Of a DNA stretch of 64,000 nucleotides, positions 17,829 through 27,112 are shown in pieces. The DNA lies in assembly GCA_903908285.1 (NCBI GenBank), contig CAIVRH010000008.1:1-64000 (forward strand), given 5' to 3'. Below the pieces are notes generated by a model, which was not told the DNA's origin, did not search any database, and was given only the letters and a program-made list of their open reading frames with translations. This stretch comes from an uncultured candidate division Zixibacteria bacterium. Lineage in GTDB: Bacteria > Zixibacteria > MSB-5A5 > SM1-73. Numbering within the stretch: the stretch's first letter is position 1; each line of letters starts with the position of its first letter. The position numbers and the translations under genes were made by a program.

Positions 17829-20264
17829 ATGAAATCGAAAAAGGGATTGAAAATTCTTGCAGGGATTATTGCGATAATAGTCATCCTGCTTATTGTCGCC
17901 ACCGTTGCGGTGAAAATCATCTTCACCAAAGAGAAGCTTATGGCTATGCTGCTTCCCAAAGTCGAAACCGCGCTCAAAAGAAAGGTGGAGATTCAGGATA
18001 TCAACGTCTCCATCTGGGGAGGTTTAGGGGTGGATGTGAAAGGGATGAAGGCTTTCAATCCTCCGGGATACACTCAGAATGCACTATTCCAATTCGATCA
18101 GCTGCAGGTCCGGGTTAAATTCCTGCCCCTTCTGCATAAGAGAATTGAGGTTAAGAAAGTCATTTTGGAGAATCCGGTGTTCAACCTGGAAAAGGCGCCA
18201 TCTGGGGTCTCAAATTATTCGGATTTGACCCAAAGCCGGGGGGGTAGAATCGTTCTACCGGTGGCTTTCGATCAGATGGAGATAAAGAACGGGGAAATCA
18301 GTTATCGGGATATTCAAGGTAACAAAGAGATTTTCCTGCATAAGCTGGAACAGAGTGCGATATTGTCTTTGGACGAAAAGATGGAGAATGCCCATGCCAT
18401 CGGCAAGATAATCGTATCACAGATTGAGCTGAATCTCCCGGATTACAAAGGGAAACTTCCGCCGCTTACGCTATCCATAGAACACGATATTACCCTGAAC
18501 ATGCCAGGAGACCAGCTGGATATCGGATCTTTGAAAATCGGAATTGCCAAGATAGCCATGGAGGTGAAAGGGAAGATAGACAGCATAAGCACCAAACCGG
18601 TTATGAACCTGACAGTCCAGTCTAATGATGTTCCCATGGCAGATCTGATTGCTTCTTTACCCAAGACAGAAGCATCTCCCTTAAATAAGCTTAACGTATT
18701 GGGAAGTCTCAAGATAGCAGCTTCACTTAAAGGTGCATCTAAAGCAGGATCGCCTCTTCAAGTACAAGGTAAAATAAGCCTGCAGAATGTAAAAGTCGAT
18801 TTTGCCGGAGTCCCCGAGCCGTTCAACATGCCTTACGGAGAAATTAATTTTACCAACCAGAGTCTGAACTTTTACACCTCACAAGCAAAATTAGGTCAAG
18901 CTCCACTGGAGCTAAAGTTAGTTGTTGATAACTTCTCCGATCCGAGCCTTACCGCGGAATTGAAGGCTAAAATCAATCTCGCCATACTGGGTGAAGTGGT
19001 CAAAATGCCCGAAAAGACAACAATAGCAGGGGGAGCAGACATAAACCTTAAAGCTTATGGCAAGATAAAGAAATCCAAGGGTTCAACCATTCCGGAAGGA
19101 CTAAATATCTCCGGGCAGGTGCAGTTGAGCGGGGTGGAAGCAAATACACCCGCCCTGGGAGTCCCGGTTAAGAATCTGAATGCCAGCCTCTCCTTTCAAA
19201 AAGGAGATGTGGATATTCCCAATCTGAGTTTATCTTTAGGCAAGTCATCTTTGAGTTTACAGGGAAAAATCTACGGAGCTATTTCCTACTTTGTATTTAA
19301 ACAGGAGAAAAGACCGCTTTTCAATTTCAGTTTGAATTCTCCACTGCTGGATTTAGACGAGATTCTTCCTACAACAAAAGAAACAAAACCAGGAGAGAAG
19401 ACTACGAGCGCCGATTCCATCCCTCTCCCCGGAATCGATGTTGACGGGCAAGTATCGGTTCAAAAGGCCATCTTCCGCCAAGTCGAGCTGACCGATCTTT
19501 CCGCCAAAATTAATGTTAAAGATGGTGTGTTACAACTGGATAATATCGCTTCCAAAGTTTACTCCGGATCAGTCGGGGGAAAAGCAACTTGTGATTTAAA
19601 CGATCCAAAGCACATTCCTTATAATATGGATTTCACTGCCAATCAAATAGAGGCAAATGATTTTCTTTCCAGATTTACCAAGTTCGACAATAATCTTTAT
19701 GGGAAGATGAATATGACTGCAAACTTCTCCGGTAAGGGTAACGAGCTGGTGGATATTCAAAAAACTCTTTTGGCTAATGGAACGGTTAATTTTGCGGATG
19801 GCAAATTAGTCAACTTGGACATCTTGGATAAAATCGCTTCTTTTTTGAAACTCGATAGTTTTAAAGAGCAGCAGATTAGAACCTTGAAGAATACGTTCAG
19901 GGTCGAAAATTCGCGGGTGTGGTTTGACGATTTTTCGGCTATTGCCAAAGATGGGGATTTTCAACTGACCGGATCGGTGGGTCTAGACGGTTCTTTGGAT
20001 TACAAACTGAATGCGGTTCTCTCGCCCGAGCTTTCCATCAAATTTGATGCACTGGGTTCATTCTCCAATTATCTGAAAAACGATCAGGGAAGGGTGGTTT
20101 TGGACATCAAAATCAAGGGTCCGGTGACCAATCCTGAGTTTGCACTGGATACTTCCCAACCGCAACAGAAGTTTGAACAGCAGGTGAAAGAGAAAGCCCA
20201 GGAGCAATTGAAAGAGAAGGGACAGAATCTGCTGGATGAACTGTTGAAGAAGAAAAAAAAATAA
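17829..20264 (+). CDS. AsmA-family protein
   Basis: An 811-aa protein anchored by one N-terminal membrane helix (about residues 7-30, ILAGIIAIIVILLIVATVAV), followed by KEKLMAMLLPKVETALKRKVEIQDINVSIW, the AsmA/TamB N-terminal signature, and a long repetitive beta-rich periplasmic part. Near the C-terminus (residues 640-760) comes the AsmA-like segment LLANGTVNFADGKLVNLDI and FSAIAKDGDFQLTGSVGLDGSLDY. The tail is Lys/Gln/Glu-rich and probably helical. AsmA-type bridge proteins are linked to phospholipid transport and outer-membrane biogenesis; this is a second bridge-like protein besides the TamB homologue. Confidence 0.85.
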   Translation: MKSKKGLKILAGIIAIIVILLIVATVAVKIIFTKEKLMAMLLPKVETALKRKVEIQDINVSIWGGLGVDVKGMKAFNPPGYTQNALFQFDQLQVRVKFLPLLHKRIEVKKVILENPVFNLEKAPSGVSNYSDLTQSRGGRIVLPVAFDQMEIKNGEISYRDIQGNKEIFLHKLEQSAILSLDEKMENAHAIGKIIVSQIELNLPDYKGKLPPLTLSIEHDITLNMPGDQLDIGSLKIGIAKIAMEVKGKIDSISTKPVMNLTVQSNDVPMADLIASLPKTEASPLNKLNVLGSLKIAASLKGASKAGSPLQVQGKISLQNVKVDFAGVPEPFNMPYGEINFTNQSLNFYTSQAKLGQAPLELKLVVDNFSDPSLTAELKAKINLAILGEVVKMPEKTTIAGGADINLKAYGKIKKSKGSTIPEGLNISGQVQLSGVEANTPALGVPVKNLNASLSFQKGDVDIPNLSLSLGKSSLSLQGKIYGAISYFVFKQEKRPLFNFSLNSPLLDLDEILPTTKETKPGEKTTSADSIPLPGIDVDGQVSVQKAIFRQVELTDLSAKINVKDGVLQLDNIASKVYSGSVGGKATCDLNDPKHIPYNMDFTANQIEANDFLSRFTKFDNNLYGKMNMTANFSGKGNELVDIQKTLLANGTVNFADGKLVNLDILDKIASFLKLDSFKEQQIRTLKNTFRVENSRVWFDDFSAIAKDGDFQLTGSVGLDGSLDYKLNAVLSPELSIKFDALGSFSNYLKNDQGRVVLDIKIKGPVTNPEFALDTSQPQQKFEQQVKEKAQEQLKEKGQNLLDELLKKKKK

Positions 20265-20388
20265 ACCGTCCGCCTTCGACTGAAGATTTTTCGGAGTGCA
20301 AAAGTTTGTTGGAGCAAAGCGTAAATCCCGCTAAAGCGGGGCTTTCGCGATTTTACTGTCAAGACTGCCCAACAGAAGGGAGTTTTTT

Positions 20389-21741
20389 GTGAAAAACATA
20401 GACTGGAAACTGAAGCAACCGAAAAGTCTGATCGAAAAGATTCTAATTATTGTTATAATCCTTGGCGGAATCTCGGCAATAGTTTATTTTGTTTCGCTTC
20501 TTTTTCCTACAAAACAAGAAAAAGGTGTTCAAAAAATCGAATCGTCAGATAAAAAAGTTAGAGAGATGGCAGATTATCTCGGTGGTTTGCCTCTAACCAA
20601 AAACCAAGAGTTAAAAATACTTTTTGAAAAAGGGTATTCATTATATGAAGATGAAAAATATTCTGAAGCTATAGATACTTTTCAGGCGTGTTTAAACCTA
20701 AAAACAGAGGATACCGAAAAAGAGGCTCTTTTGATTCTAATCGGTAAAGCCTTTTACACCATTGGTAAGCTTAAGGAAGCTGAAGATCATTATCAAGAGG
20801 CGCTCTTGATAGGAAAAAAAGTGAATGACGATGAGGGAATAGCTTCCGCTTTGGGCAACATCGGTCTTATCTATCGAACGAAAGGTGATTTGGATAAGGC
20901 TTTGATGTATCATCAGGAGGCTCTGAAGATTGATCAGGAGAGAAGTTACAAGAAGGATGAGGTAAGTCAATTAGGCAACATCGGTGTGATCTATCGATAC
21001 AGAGGTGATCTGGATAAGGCTTATAAGTATCATCAGGAGGCTTTGAAGATTGATCAGAAGATAGGTTATAAGGAGGGTGAGTCAAATCAGTTATGCAGCA
21101 TCGGTAATGTCTATTATGTGAAAGGTGATCGGGATACGGCTCTGAACTATTATCGGGAGGCGTTGAAGATTGATGAGGAGATAGGTTACAGGCAAGGTAA
21201 GGCTATTGATTTAGGCAACATAGGTAATGTCTATTCTGCGGAAGGTTATCTGGATCAGGCTTTAAAGTATTGTCAAGAGGTTTTGGAGATTGATCGGGAG
21301 ATAGGTATCAGACAGGGTGAGGCAATGGATTTGGGCAGCATTGGTATGATTTATGAATCTATGGGTGATCTGGATAAGGCTTTGAAGTATTATCAGGATG
21401 CTTTGGATATTGAACGGGAGATGAGTATCAGGCAGGGTGAGGCGAAAGGTTTGGCCAGCATCGGTAATGTCTACTATCTCAAAGGTGATCTGGATCAGGG
21501 TTTAAAGTATTATCAGGAGGCTTTGAAGATTGATCGGGAGATAGGTATCAGGCTGGGTGAGGCAACTGCTTTGGGTAACATAGGCTTGATTTATCAAGCT
21601 AAAGGTGATCTTGATCAGACTTTGAAGTACCTAAATAAGGCTTTGAATATGTTTGAAGAGATAGGGATGCTGGAGCAGATTGAGAGAACGAAAAGGAATA
21701 TTGAAAGAATCACCCAACAGATGAAAAATAAAAAGAAATGA
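20389..21741 (+). CDS. Membrane-anchored TPR protein with exact 40-residue repeats
   Basis: A 450-aa protein starting at GTG 20389 (AGAAGGGAG Shine-Dalgarno). A membrane helix lies at about residues 18-40 (ILIIVIILGGISAIVYFVSLLF). Two divergent TPRs follow, then seven 40-residue units of the LGNIGxIYxxKGDLDKALKYYQEALKID type (residues 155-434), the TPR_12/LGN-like variety. Such arrays are protein-binding scaffolds; orientation with TPRs inside or outside is not resolvable. DNA repeat units are exactly 120 bases, indicating recent amplification. Function unknown. Confidence 0.85.
   Translation: MKNIDWKLKQPKSLIEKILIIVIILGGISAIVYFVSLLFPTKQEKGVQKIESSDKKVREMADYLGGLPLTKNQELKILFEKGYSLYEDEKYSEAIDTFQACLNLKTEDTEKEALLILIGKAFYTIGKLKEAEDHYQEALLIGKKVNDDEGIASALGNIGLIYRTKGDLDKALMYHQEALKIDQERSYKKDEVSQLGNIGVIYRYRGDLDKAYKYHQEALKIDQKIGYKEGESNQLCSIGNVYYVKGDRDTALNYYREALKIDEEIGYRQGKAIDLGNIGNVYSAEGYLDQALKYCQEVLEIDREIGIRQGEAMDLGSIGMIYESMGDLDKALKYYQDALDIEREMSIRQGEAKGLASIGNVYYLKGDLDQGLKYYQEALKIDREIGIRLGEATALGNIGLIYQAKGDLDQTLKYLNKALNMFEEIGMLEQIERTKRNIERITQQMKNKKK
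20851..21690 (+). repeat. Seven tandem 120-bp coding repeats
   Basis: Units start at 20851, 20971, 21091, 21211, 21331, 21451 and 21571, each with TT(A/G)GGCAACAT-type beginnings and a shared GATCTGGATAAGGCT segment. No indel breaks the 120-base period, so unit number may vary by recombination. Confidence 0.9.
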
Positions 21742-21745
21742 AGAA

Positions 21746-21766
21746 TGACGGATGACAGATGACGAA
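21746..21766 (+). repeat. 7-bp tandem repeat, three units
   Basis: TGACGGA, TGACAGA and TGACGAA follow the TPR gene stop directly. Confidence 0.6.
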
Positions 21767-21812
21767 TAAAACAAAAGGATTCACAAATAATTAAACATAT
21801 AACAAGAGATGA

Positions 21813-22775
21813 ATGAGATATTTAAACTTCATAATTTGTATCATAATTCTTGCTATTCTATTATTTCCCCAATTTTCTTTATCACAACCCAATATTCCAT
21901 TAAGATCAGAGCTGCTTCCAGCGGAAACCACATCCCATTTTAATATTTACACTCACAATGATCATCTGGCTTCTGAGATTAAAGGCATACTGCAGACTTC
22001 TTACGACAAAATTTCCGCTTTTTTGGATGATTCATTAACCAATCCAATAAGTGTCTATGCGGTGGATAGCGAAGATGAGTTTCGTTCGCTGGTAGGGGAC
22101 GGCTTTCCCGATTGGGGGGTGGGATGCGCTATTCCGGAGCAGAATGTAATCATTTTGAAATCACCCTACCGTTTTAAATATTACCGTTCATTCTCACAGG
22201 TGGTGACTCACGAGCTGGCTCACATATTTTTGGGAAAATACGCCAATGGAAAAAAGATTCCCCGCTGGCTGGATGAGGGATTTGCCATGCACCAGTCCCA
22301 GGAATGGACTATTGGTCAGGATGTTGCAGTGGCGCGGGCGGTTTTAACCGGTTCCACTCTCTCCCTGTCCGACATAGAATCGGTCAATGCCTTCAGTCAG
22401 AGCAAGGCAGAGTTGGCATATACCGAAAGCTTTCTGGCAATTTCATTTCTTTACGATCAATATGGCAAAGGGACGGAAAAGGAGCTTTTGGCTCAACTGG
22501 CTAATGGCTCCAGCCTGGATATAGCGTTTATGAGAACCATCGGTTCCAATTATCTCTCTTTTCAGTTGGACTTTGAGAAATACCTTAAAACCAAATACAA
22601 TTGGGTGAGCTTTTTGGGAGACACTTACTTCGTATGGCTGGGGCTTGCTTTTCTGATCGTGATCTTGTATTTTCTTAAGAAGCGATATACCGGAAAGAAG
22701 GTAAAAGAATGGGAGTTGGAGGATCAAGGGATTAAAACAGAGGATGAGATTTCGGATGATCAAATACAGAATTGA
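21813..22775 (+). CDS. Gluzincin metallopeptidase (peptidase MA-like), membrane anchored
   Basis: A 320-aa protein with a signal peptide (about residues 1-24) and a C-terminal membrane helix (about 268-290, TYFVWLGLAFLIVILYFL), so the catalytic part should face the periplasm. VVTHELAHIFLGKY gives HExxH (His133, Glu134, His137) and WLDEGFA gives Glu155, 17 residues further on: the gluzincin zinc site of the peptidase-MA/DUF2268-like group. The substrate is unknown. Its 3' end overlaps the acyltransferase start by 32 bases, so the two are co-translated. Confidence 0.85.
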   Translation: MRYLNFIICIIILAILLFPQFSLSQPNIPLRSELLPAETTSHFNIYTHNDHLASEIKGILQTSYDKISAFLDDSLTNPISVYAVDSEDEFRSLVGDGFPDWGVGCAIPEQNVIILKSPYRFKYYRSFSQVVTHELAHIFLGKYANGKKIPRWLDEGFAMHQSQEWTIGQDVAVARAVLTGSTLSLSDIESVNAFSQSKAELAYTESFLAISFLYDQYGKGTEKELLAQLANGSSLDIAFMRTIGSNYLSFQLDFEKYLKTKYNWVSFLGDTYFVWLGLAFLIVILYFLKKRYTGKKVKEWELEDQGIKTEDEISDDQIQN

Positions 22776-23655
22776 ATATTGGCTGACTTTTCTGGCCGGA
22801 TCACTGGTCCGAATCATGCCTTACAGCTGGGCTCTGGCTGTGGGATCATTTTTGGGATGGTTGGCCTTTGATGTGGTGCGCATAAGAAGGAAAGTGACCC
22901 TGCTTAATCTGAAGAACTCTCTGGGAACGGAACGAGAGGAGTCGATCAAAATCGGACGGAGGGCTTACAAGAATATCGCGAAATCGATGGTGGAATACTC
23001 GTTGTTTCCTTCTTTGAATAAGGATAAAATCCTCAAGATGACGGAATTTGAAGGAACTGAGAATTTTGACGAGACGCTAAAGCAGGGAAAAGGAGCTATT
23101 ATAGTGGCAGGGCATTTTGGAAGCTGGGAATTGATGGGAGCAGCAACCAGTCAAAAAGGGTATCCTGTAGATTTTCTGGTGGGAGAACAGCACAATCTTT
23201 TGGTGGATAACCTGATGAACGATTACCGGAGGTCCATGGGGATCGGTATAATCAAGATGGGAGTTGCCGCCAAGGGTATAATCAAAGCTTTGAAGGAAAA
23301 TCGTTTTATTGCAATGCTATCAGATCAGGATGCGGGAAACGATGGGACAGTGGTGGAGTTTTTCGGTCGACCTGCATCCACACCCAAAGGTCCGGCGGCT
23401 TTTGCTTTAAAGATGGACGTTCCAATCATCCTGGCATTTATAATCAGGGGAAGTAATAAAAAGCAAAGAATAGTCATAGAAAAACCAATGTATGGTAAGA
23501 AGACGCCTGATAAGGAAGAGGATATTCGAAAACTGACACAAACTTATACCTGGAAGCTGGAAGAGTATATCATTAAATACCCGGATCACTGGTTTTGGCC
23601 GCATCGCAGGTGGAAAAGTACGACCAAAGAATATGAGAAGACCGTCACCGGATGA
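22744..23655 (+). CDS. LpxL/HtrB-type lipid A acyltransferase
   Basis: A 303-aa membrane-anchored acyltransferase. AGHFGSWELMG carries the HX4E catalytic motif (His124, Glu129), and MLSDQDAGNDGTVVEFFGRPASTPKGPAAFALK is typical of the family. It transfers a secondary acyl chain from acyl-ACP to Kdo-lipid A or a related lipid on the inner membrane. Adjacent to a heptosyltransferase, it supports LPS synthesis. The start may be ATG 22756 (MIKYRI) instead of 22744. Confidence 0.88.
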   Translation: MRFRMIKYRIEYWLTFLAGSLVRIMPYSWALAVGSFLGWLAFDVVRIRRKVTLLNLKNSLGTEREESIKIGRRAYKNIAKSMVEYSLFPSLNKDKILKMTEFEGTENFDETLKQGKGAIIVAGHFGSWELMGAATSQKGYPVDFLVGEQHNLLVDNLMNDYRRSMGIGIIKMGVAAKGIIKALKENRFIAMLSDQDAGNDGTVVEFFGRPASTPKGPAAFALKMDVPIILAFIIRGSNKKQRIVIEKPMYGKKTPDKEEDIRKLTQTYTWKLEEYIIKYPDHWFWPHRRWKSTTKEYEKTVTG

Positions 23656-23741
23656 AGCGCCCAGACGAGCGGACGCTCCCGTCTGGGGGCGTCAGTCCGG
23701 ACGGATTGAACGGATGGCCTCACCCTTTTCCAAAGAGAGAC

Positions 23742-23873
23742 TGTGTAATAATCCATAAAACACACAGTTGTCATTCTGAGCCCCGATGAAATCGGGGAGA
23801 AGAATCTAATAGTAACAATGAGTTGTTAAATCGAGATTCTTCGGTTAAAACCTCAGAATGACACTGCGACACA
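23742..23873. repeat. MITE-like element with nested TGTCATTCTGAG inverted repeats (copy 2)
   Basis: Outer TGTGTAATAAT (23742-23752) faces an inverted TGTGTCGC-type end (about 23866-23873). Inside, TGTCATTCTGAG (23769-23780) is exactly inverted at 23852-23863, with a CCCCGAT/ATCGGGG hairpin (23781-23797) and AGAATCT/AGATTCT arms. The left flank resembles that of the 17601 element. The TCATTCTGAG palindrome is a repeat type I know to be widespread in uncultured bacterial genomes. Confidence 0.75.
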
Positions 23874-23901
23874 GCTCCATAAGGGAGAGGTTATAAGATG
23901 A

Positions 23902-24924
23902 ATGGAACATAAGCGCATATTAATCATACAGACCGCCTTTTTGGGAGACGTGATTCTCTCCACTCCCCTGGTCAAAACTCTGCGAGAGCTTTTCCCCGAT
24001 TCATGTATTTCCTTTTTGCTTATTCCGGAAACTAAGAACGTGCTGGTAAATAACCCCTATCTCGATGAGATTTTAATCTACGATAAAAGGAGGGAGAAAG
24101 GAATGAGAGGTTTTCTTCGGATGGTCCGGGAAATCAAGTCCAGAGGGTTTGATCTGGCAATTATCCCTCATCGCTCATTGAGAAGCGCTCTATTGGCATA
24201 TTTCTCACGGATACCAAAAAGAATCGGATTTGACCGCAGTACCGGTTCCTTTCTGTTTACCCAAAGAATAACTTATCTTTCGGATATTCATGAAAGTGAT
24301 CGAAATTTCTCCCTGGTGCTCGGTTTCAGTTATCCTTCAATCAGCGTATTTCCTGAGATTTTTCCTTCTCCGGATGATTATACATATGCCCGAAAACTTT
24401 TGCAGGATTCGGGTATTAGAGAAGAGGACAAAATAGTTGGAATTGCTCCGGGATCGGTATGGGCAACCAAAAGGTGGCTGCTGGAAAGATTCGCTGAAGT
24501 ATCTGATCTTCTCCAAATAAAAGCCGGAGTGAAAGTGATCTTCTTAGGTTCTGAGGATGATCGAAAACTTTGTCAGGAGATAGCCCATCAAATGGAGACA
24601 ACTCCGTTGATTCTAGCAGGAAAGACAGATATTCTCCAATCTGCTGCTATAATCTCACTTTGTAAGGTAATACTCTCGAATGATAGTGCACCGGTTCATA
24701 TCGCGTCTGCCATGAAAAAACCGGTGGTGGAGATTTTCGGCTCCACCATTCCCGAATTCGGTTTTGCTCCCTTAGGGGATAATTACACGATAATCCAGAA
24801 AAAGATGGAGTGCCGTCCCTGCGGGATACACGGAAGAAGGAAATGCCCGAAAAAGCATTTTAGATGTATGAAAGAGATTACGACCGAAGAGGTTTTCAAA
24901 GCAGTTCTTTCATATCTGGAATGA
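23902..24924 (+). CDS. LPS heptosyltransferase (GT9, WaaF-like)
   Basis: A 340-aa GT-B enzyme of family 9. RILIIQTAFLGDVILSTPLVKTLRE at the N-terminus and ILSNDSAPVHIASAMKKPVVEIFGSTIPEFGFAP in the nucleotide-sugar site are family signatures. It adds ADP-heptose to the LPS inner core on the cytosolic face of the inner membrane. The matching ADP-heptose genes rfaE1 and rfaE2 are at 53236 and 54278. The C-terminal MECRPCGIHGRRKCPKKHFRCM has four Cys in a CxxC...C...C pattern, typical of WaaF-type proteins. Confidence 0.88.
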   Translation: MEHKRILIIQTAFLGDVILSTPLVKTLRELFPDSCISFLLIPETKNVLVNNPYLDEILIYDKRREKGMRGFLRMVREIKSRGFDLAIIPHRSLRSALLAYFSRIPKRIGFDRSTGSFLFTQRITYLSDIHESDRNFSLVLGFSYPSISVFPEIFPSPDDYTYARKLLQDSGIREEDKIVGIAPGSVWATKRWLLERFAEVSDLLQIKAGVKVIFLGSEDDRKLCQEIAHQMETTPLILAGKTDILQSAAIISLCKVILSNDSAPVHIASAMKKPVVEIFGSTIPEFGFAPLGDNYTIIQKKMECRPCGIHGRRKCPKKHFRCMKEITTEEVFKAVLSYLE

Positions 24925-24956
24925 AAGCTATGCCTGATTAACCTTACTCCATATAT

Positions 24957-24983
24957 CCCCCTCTCCACTTCGTGGAGAGGGGG
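24957..24983. repeat. Perfect 12-bp GC-rich hairpin
   Basis: CCCCCTCTCCAC (24957-24968) pairs fully with GTGGAGAGGGGG (24972-24983) around TTC. It sits just before the PfkB gene; a further GGGGGAGAGG follows at once and serves as that gene's purine-rich leader. Related to the hairpins at 9338 and 26906. Confidence 0.75.
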
Positions 24984-25005
24984 ACTGAGGGGGAGAGGTT
25001 TGTAA

Positions 25006-25953
25006 ATGCTAAAATTCAAAATCACAGTCATCGGAACCATTACCAGAGACACCATAACTTTCCCCAGCGGAACAACAACGGAAAGCTTCGGGGGGATTTT
25101 GTATAATATATCTGCTCTGTCAGGACTGGGAGGAAACCGCGTCGAGATCTATCCGGTGTGCAACCTGGGATATGATGTATACGAGGATGCTATCAAGATT
25201 CTAAAAGACTACCGGAATGTCAAATTAGATGGAGTCACCCGGGTTGAAAGTAAAAACAATCATGTTTTTCTTTCCCTCGACAAAAAGCATAATAAGAAGG
25301 AGATCCTAAAAAATCGTGTGCCGGTATTGAAATTTGATCAAATCAAGCCATTTTTGGATGGTCATGTTTTTTTAGTAAACTTTATCTCCGGATTTGATAT
25401 CGGACTTGAGGATTTGAAGCGAATTCGAAACAATGCCAATGCTCAAGTCTTTATAGATATTCACAGTCTCACATTAGGAAGAGATAGGAGCGGTAAAAGG
25501 TACTTTAAAACTCCGAAAAGGTGGAGAGAATATATAAAACTGGCCGATATCGTCCAAACTAACTTGATTGAATTAGAAGTCATCTGTGGCAGAAAGTTGA
25601 GACTAATAAAGGATATTAGTGAATACGGAAATTATCTATTGAGTCTGGGACCGGATGTATTATTAATCACCTTGGGAGAAAAAGGGGCTTTAATGATTTT
25701 CAAGAAGGGGGATAAGATGAAGCTTGAAAAGTGTTCTGGCATGAGTGTTCGGGGGTTCAAAGATACCACCGGATGCGGGGACATATTTTCTGCCGGCTTT
25801 TTGATTAGCTATCACATTTCAAATGACTTGACCCAATCTCTTTATTTTGCTAATCGAGTTGCGACGGAAAAATGTAAAATATCCGGAGTTGAGGGTGTAG
25901 CTAACCTGATGAGAGATATTGCAATAACCGAGAAGTTTAAAGAAAAACCCTAA
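25006..25953 (+). CDS. PfkB-family carbohydrate kinase
   Basis: A 315-aa sugar or nucleoside kinase. ESFGGILYNISALSGLGG is the substrate-side glycine motif and DTTGCGDIFSAGFL the C-terminal signature with catalytic Asp259. The second Gly/Ala of the usual GAGD motif is Cys here. The middle region (FIDIHSLTLGRD, IVQTNLIELEVICGRK) is typical of the family. Substrate unknown; the HAD-phosphatase gene 123 bases downstream may act on a related phosphosugar. Confidence 0.85.
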   Translation: MLKFKITVIGTITRDTITFPSGTTTESFGGILYNISALSGLGGNRVEIYPVCNLGYDVYEDAIKILKDYRNVKLDGVTRVESKNNHVFLSLDKKHNKKEILKNRVPVLKFDQIKPFLDGHVFLVNFISGFDIGLEDLKRIRNNANAQVFIDIHSLTLGRDRSGKRYFKTPKRWREYIKLADIVQTNLIELEVICGRKLRLIKDISEYGNYLLSLGPDVLLITLGEKGALMIFKKGDKMKLEKCSGMSVRGFKDTTGCGDIFSAGFLISYHISNDLTQSLYFANRVATEKCKISGVEGVANLMRDIAITEKFKEKP

Positions 25954-26076
25954 GCCGGATATTGCTTCGAATGCCGAAGTTAACCAGATTATAAAAGGAG
26001 TTTGCCTGAATGCAAACGTTCCTTATAAATTCTCAAAGTAATTGACAACATGAGGGAAATGATTTAAACTAAAATT

Positions 26077-26859
26077 ATGAAACGCAAGTTATATTTAGTA
26101 GACATAGAAGGGACCATTGTAAAGGATAAGTCCTATACCCCTATCGATGGAGCGGTAAGCTGGATCAACTCTTTTAGCACCTCTCATCACTCCCTTGTTT
26201 TAGTCTCAAATAATACCACCCATAAACCCGGGGAGCTATTAACTTTACTTAATGATATTGGATTTAAAGTCCGACCGGAGAATCTGATTACCTGCATGAG
26301 TCTCGCTTTGGATTGGTTGAACCGGAAAAAAGTAAAAAGATGCTTTGTCATCGGAGCCTCTCACCTGAAAGAATATCTGAATGAAAACGGAATCGAAACT
26401 CCATCCGATTATAAGGTTGAAGCCGTGCTGGTGGGATTGGATACTTCTTTGGATTACCCCAAGTTAAAAATAGCAGTAAATGCCTTGGTTAACAATGATG
26501 CCGCTTTAATGGCGCTTCATACCAACCGATTATATAAAGATGAGAAAGGCGAGTTATCCCCATCCGTCGGGGCAGCAGTGAAAGCCTTGGAATACAGCTG
26601 TCGGAAAAAGGCGAAAGTTTTCGGTAAACCCGATCGGGGAATATACCGGGAAGCACTGCGAAGATTCAAAACCAAACCCCAAGATGGCATAATGGTAAGC
26701 GATGATCCTTTATCCGATCTGGAAGGGGCGAAAAAGCTGGGGATGAAGACGGTCTTTGTTACCTCGGGCAAATACAAAGACAGAGAGGTTTTGAAAAGTC
26801 TGGATAGAAAGCTTCAACCGGATTGGATACATTCAAGCGTCAAAGAGATCAGAATATAA
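26077..26859 (+). CDS. HAD-superfamily phosphatase, NagD-like, with Glu in place of second Asp
   Basis: A 260-aa HAD-IIA hydrolase. YLVDIEGTIV carries the nucleophile Asp9, but the second catalytic position, normally Asp (DxDGT), is Glu11. Other motifs are intact: VLVSNNTTHKPGE (Ser/Asn motif II), FGKPDRGIYREAL (Lys motif III) and MVSDDPLSDLEGAKKLGMKTVFVTSG (motif IV). The NagD-type cap lies between motifs II and III (about residues 75-175). It probably removes phosphate from a small metabolite; the DxE change may alter rate or specificity. It follows a PfkB kinase gene. Confidence 0.82.
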   Translation: MKRKLYLVDIEGTIVKDKSYTPIDGAVSWINSFSTSHHSLVLVSNNTTHKPGELLTLLNDIGFKVRPENLITCMSLALDWLNRKKVKRCFVIGASHLKEYLNENGIETPSDYKVEAVLVGLDTSLDYPKLKIAVNALVNNDAALMALHTNRLYKDEKGELSPSVGAAVKALEYSCRKKAKVFGKPDRGIYREALRRFKTKPQDGIMVSDDPLSDLEGAKKLGMKTVFVTSGKYKDREVLKSLDRKLQPDWIHSSVKEIRI

Positions 26860-26905
26860 TTGACAGCTGGTTATTAGATACAGACAGTAAATCAAAGCTG
26901 TCATT

Positions 26906-27012
26906 TCCCTCTTCCTGTAGGGGAGAGGGATGAAGGGTGAGGGGCAAAGGAAATATCCTATTAAACAAATGCACCCCTCACCTTAATTCTCTCCTCAGAG
27001 GGGAGAGGAGAG
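26906..27012. repeat. Multi-hairpin C/T-rich intergenic element
   Basis: Three stems in a row: 26906-26930 (10 bp, TCCCTCTTCC type), AAGGGTGAGGGG (26933-26944) pairing with CCCCTCACCTT (26974-26984) with one bulge, and CTCTCCTC/GGGGAGAG near 26989-27010. It fills the HAD-ychF gap. No ORF here. Confidence 0.65.
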
Positions 27013-27112
27013 CTAATTTTCTCATCCCCGGAGAAAAAGAAGAAGGAATGAGGGGAAATCCACCAGAAGACCATAAGGGGTATTCAGAAATCTGTTATCA
27101 GAGGATCAAATA

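Noticed and set aside
20851-21690. CRISPR array
   Set aside because: The repeats are 120 bp, in frame and coding TPRs, with no unique spacers between short identical repeats.
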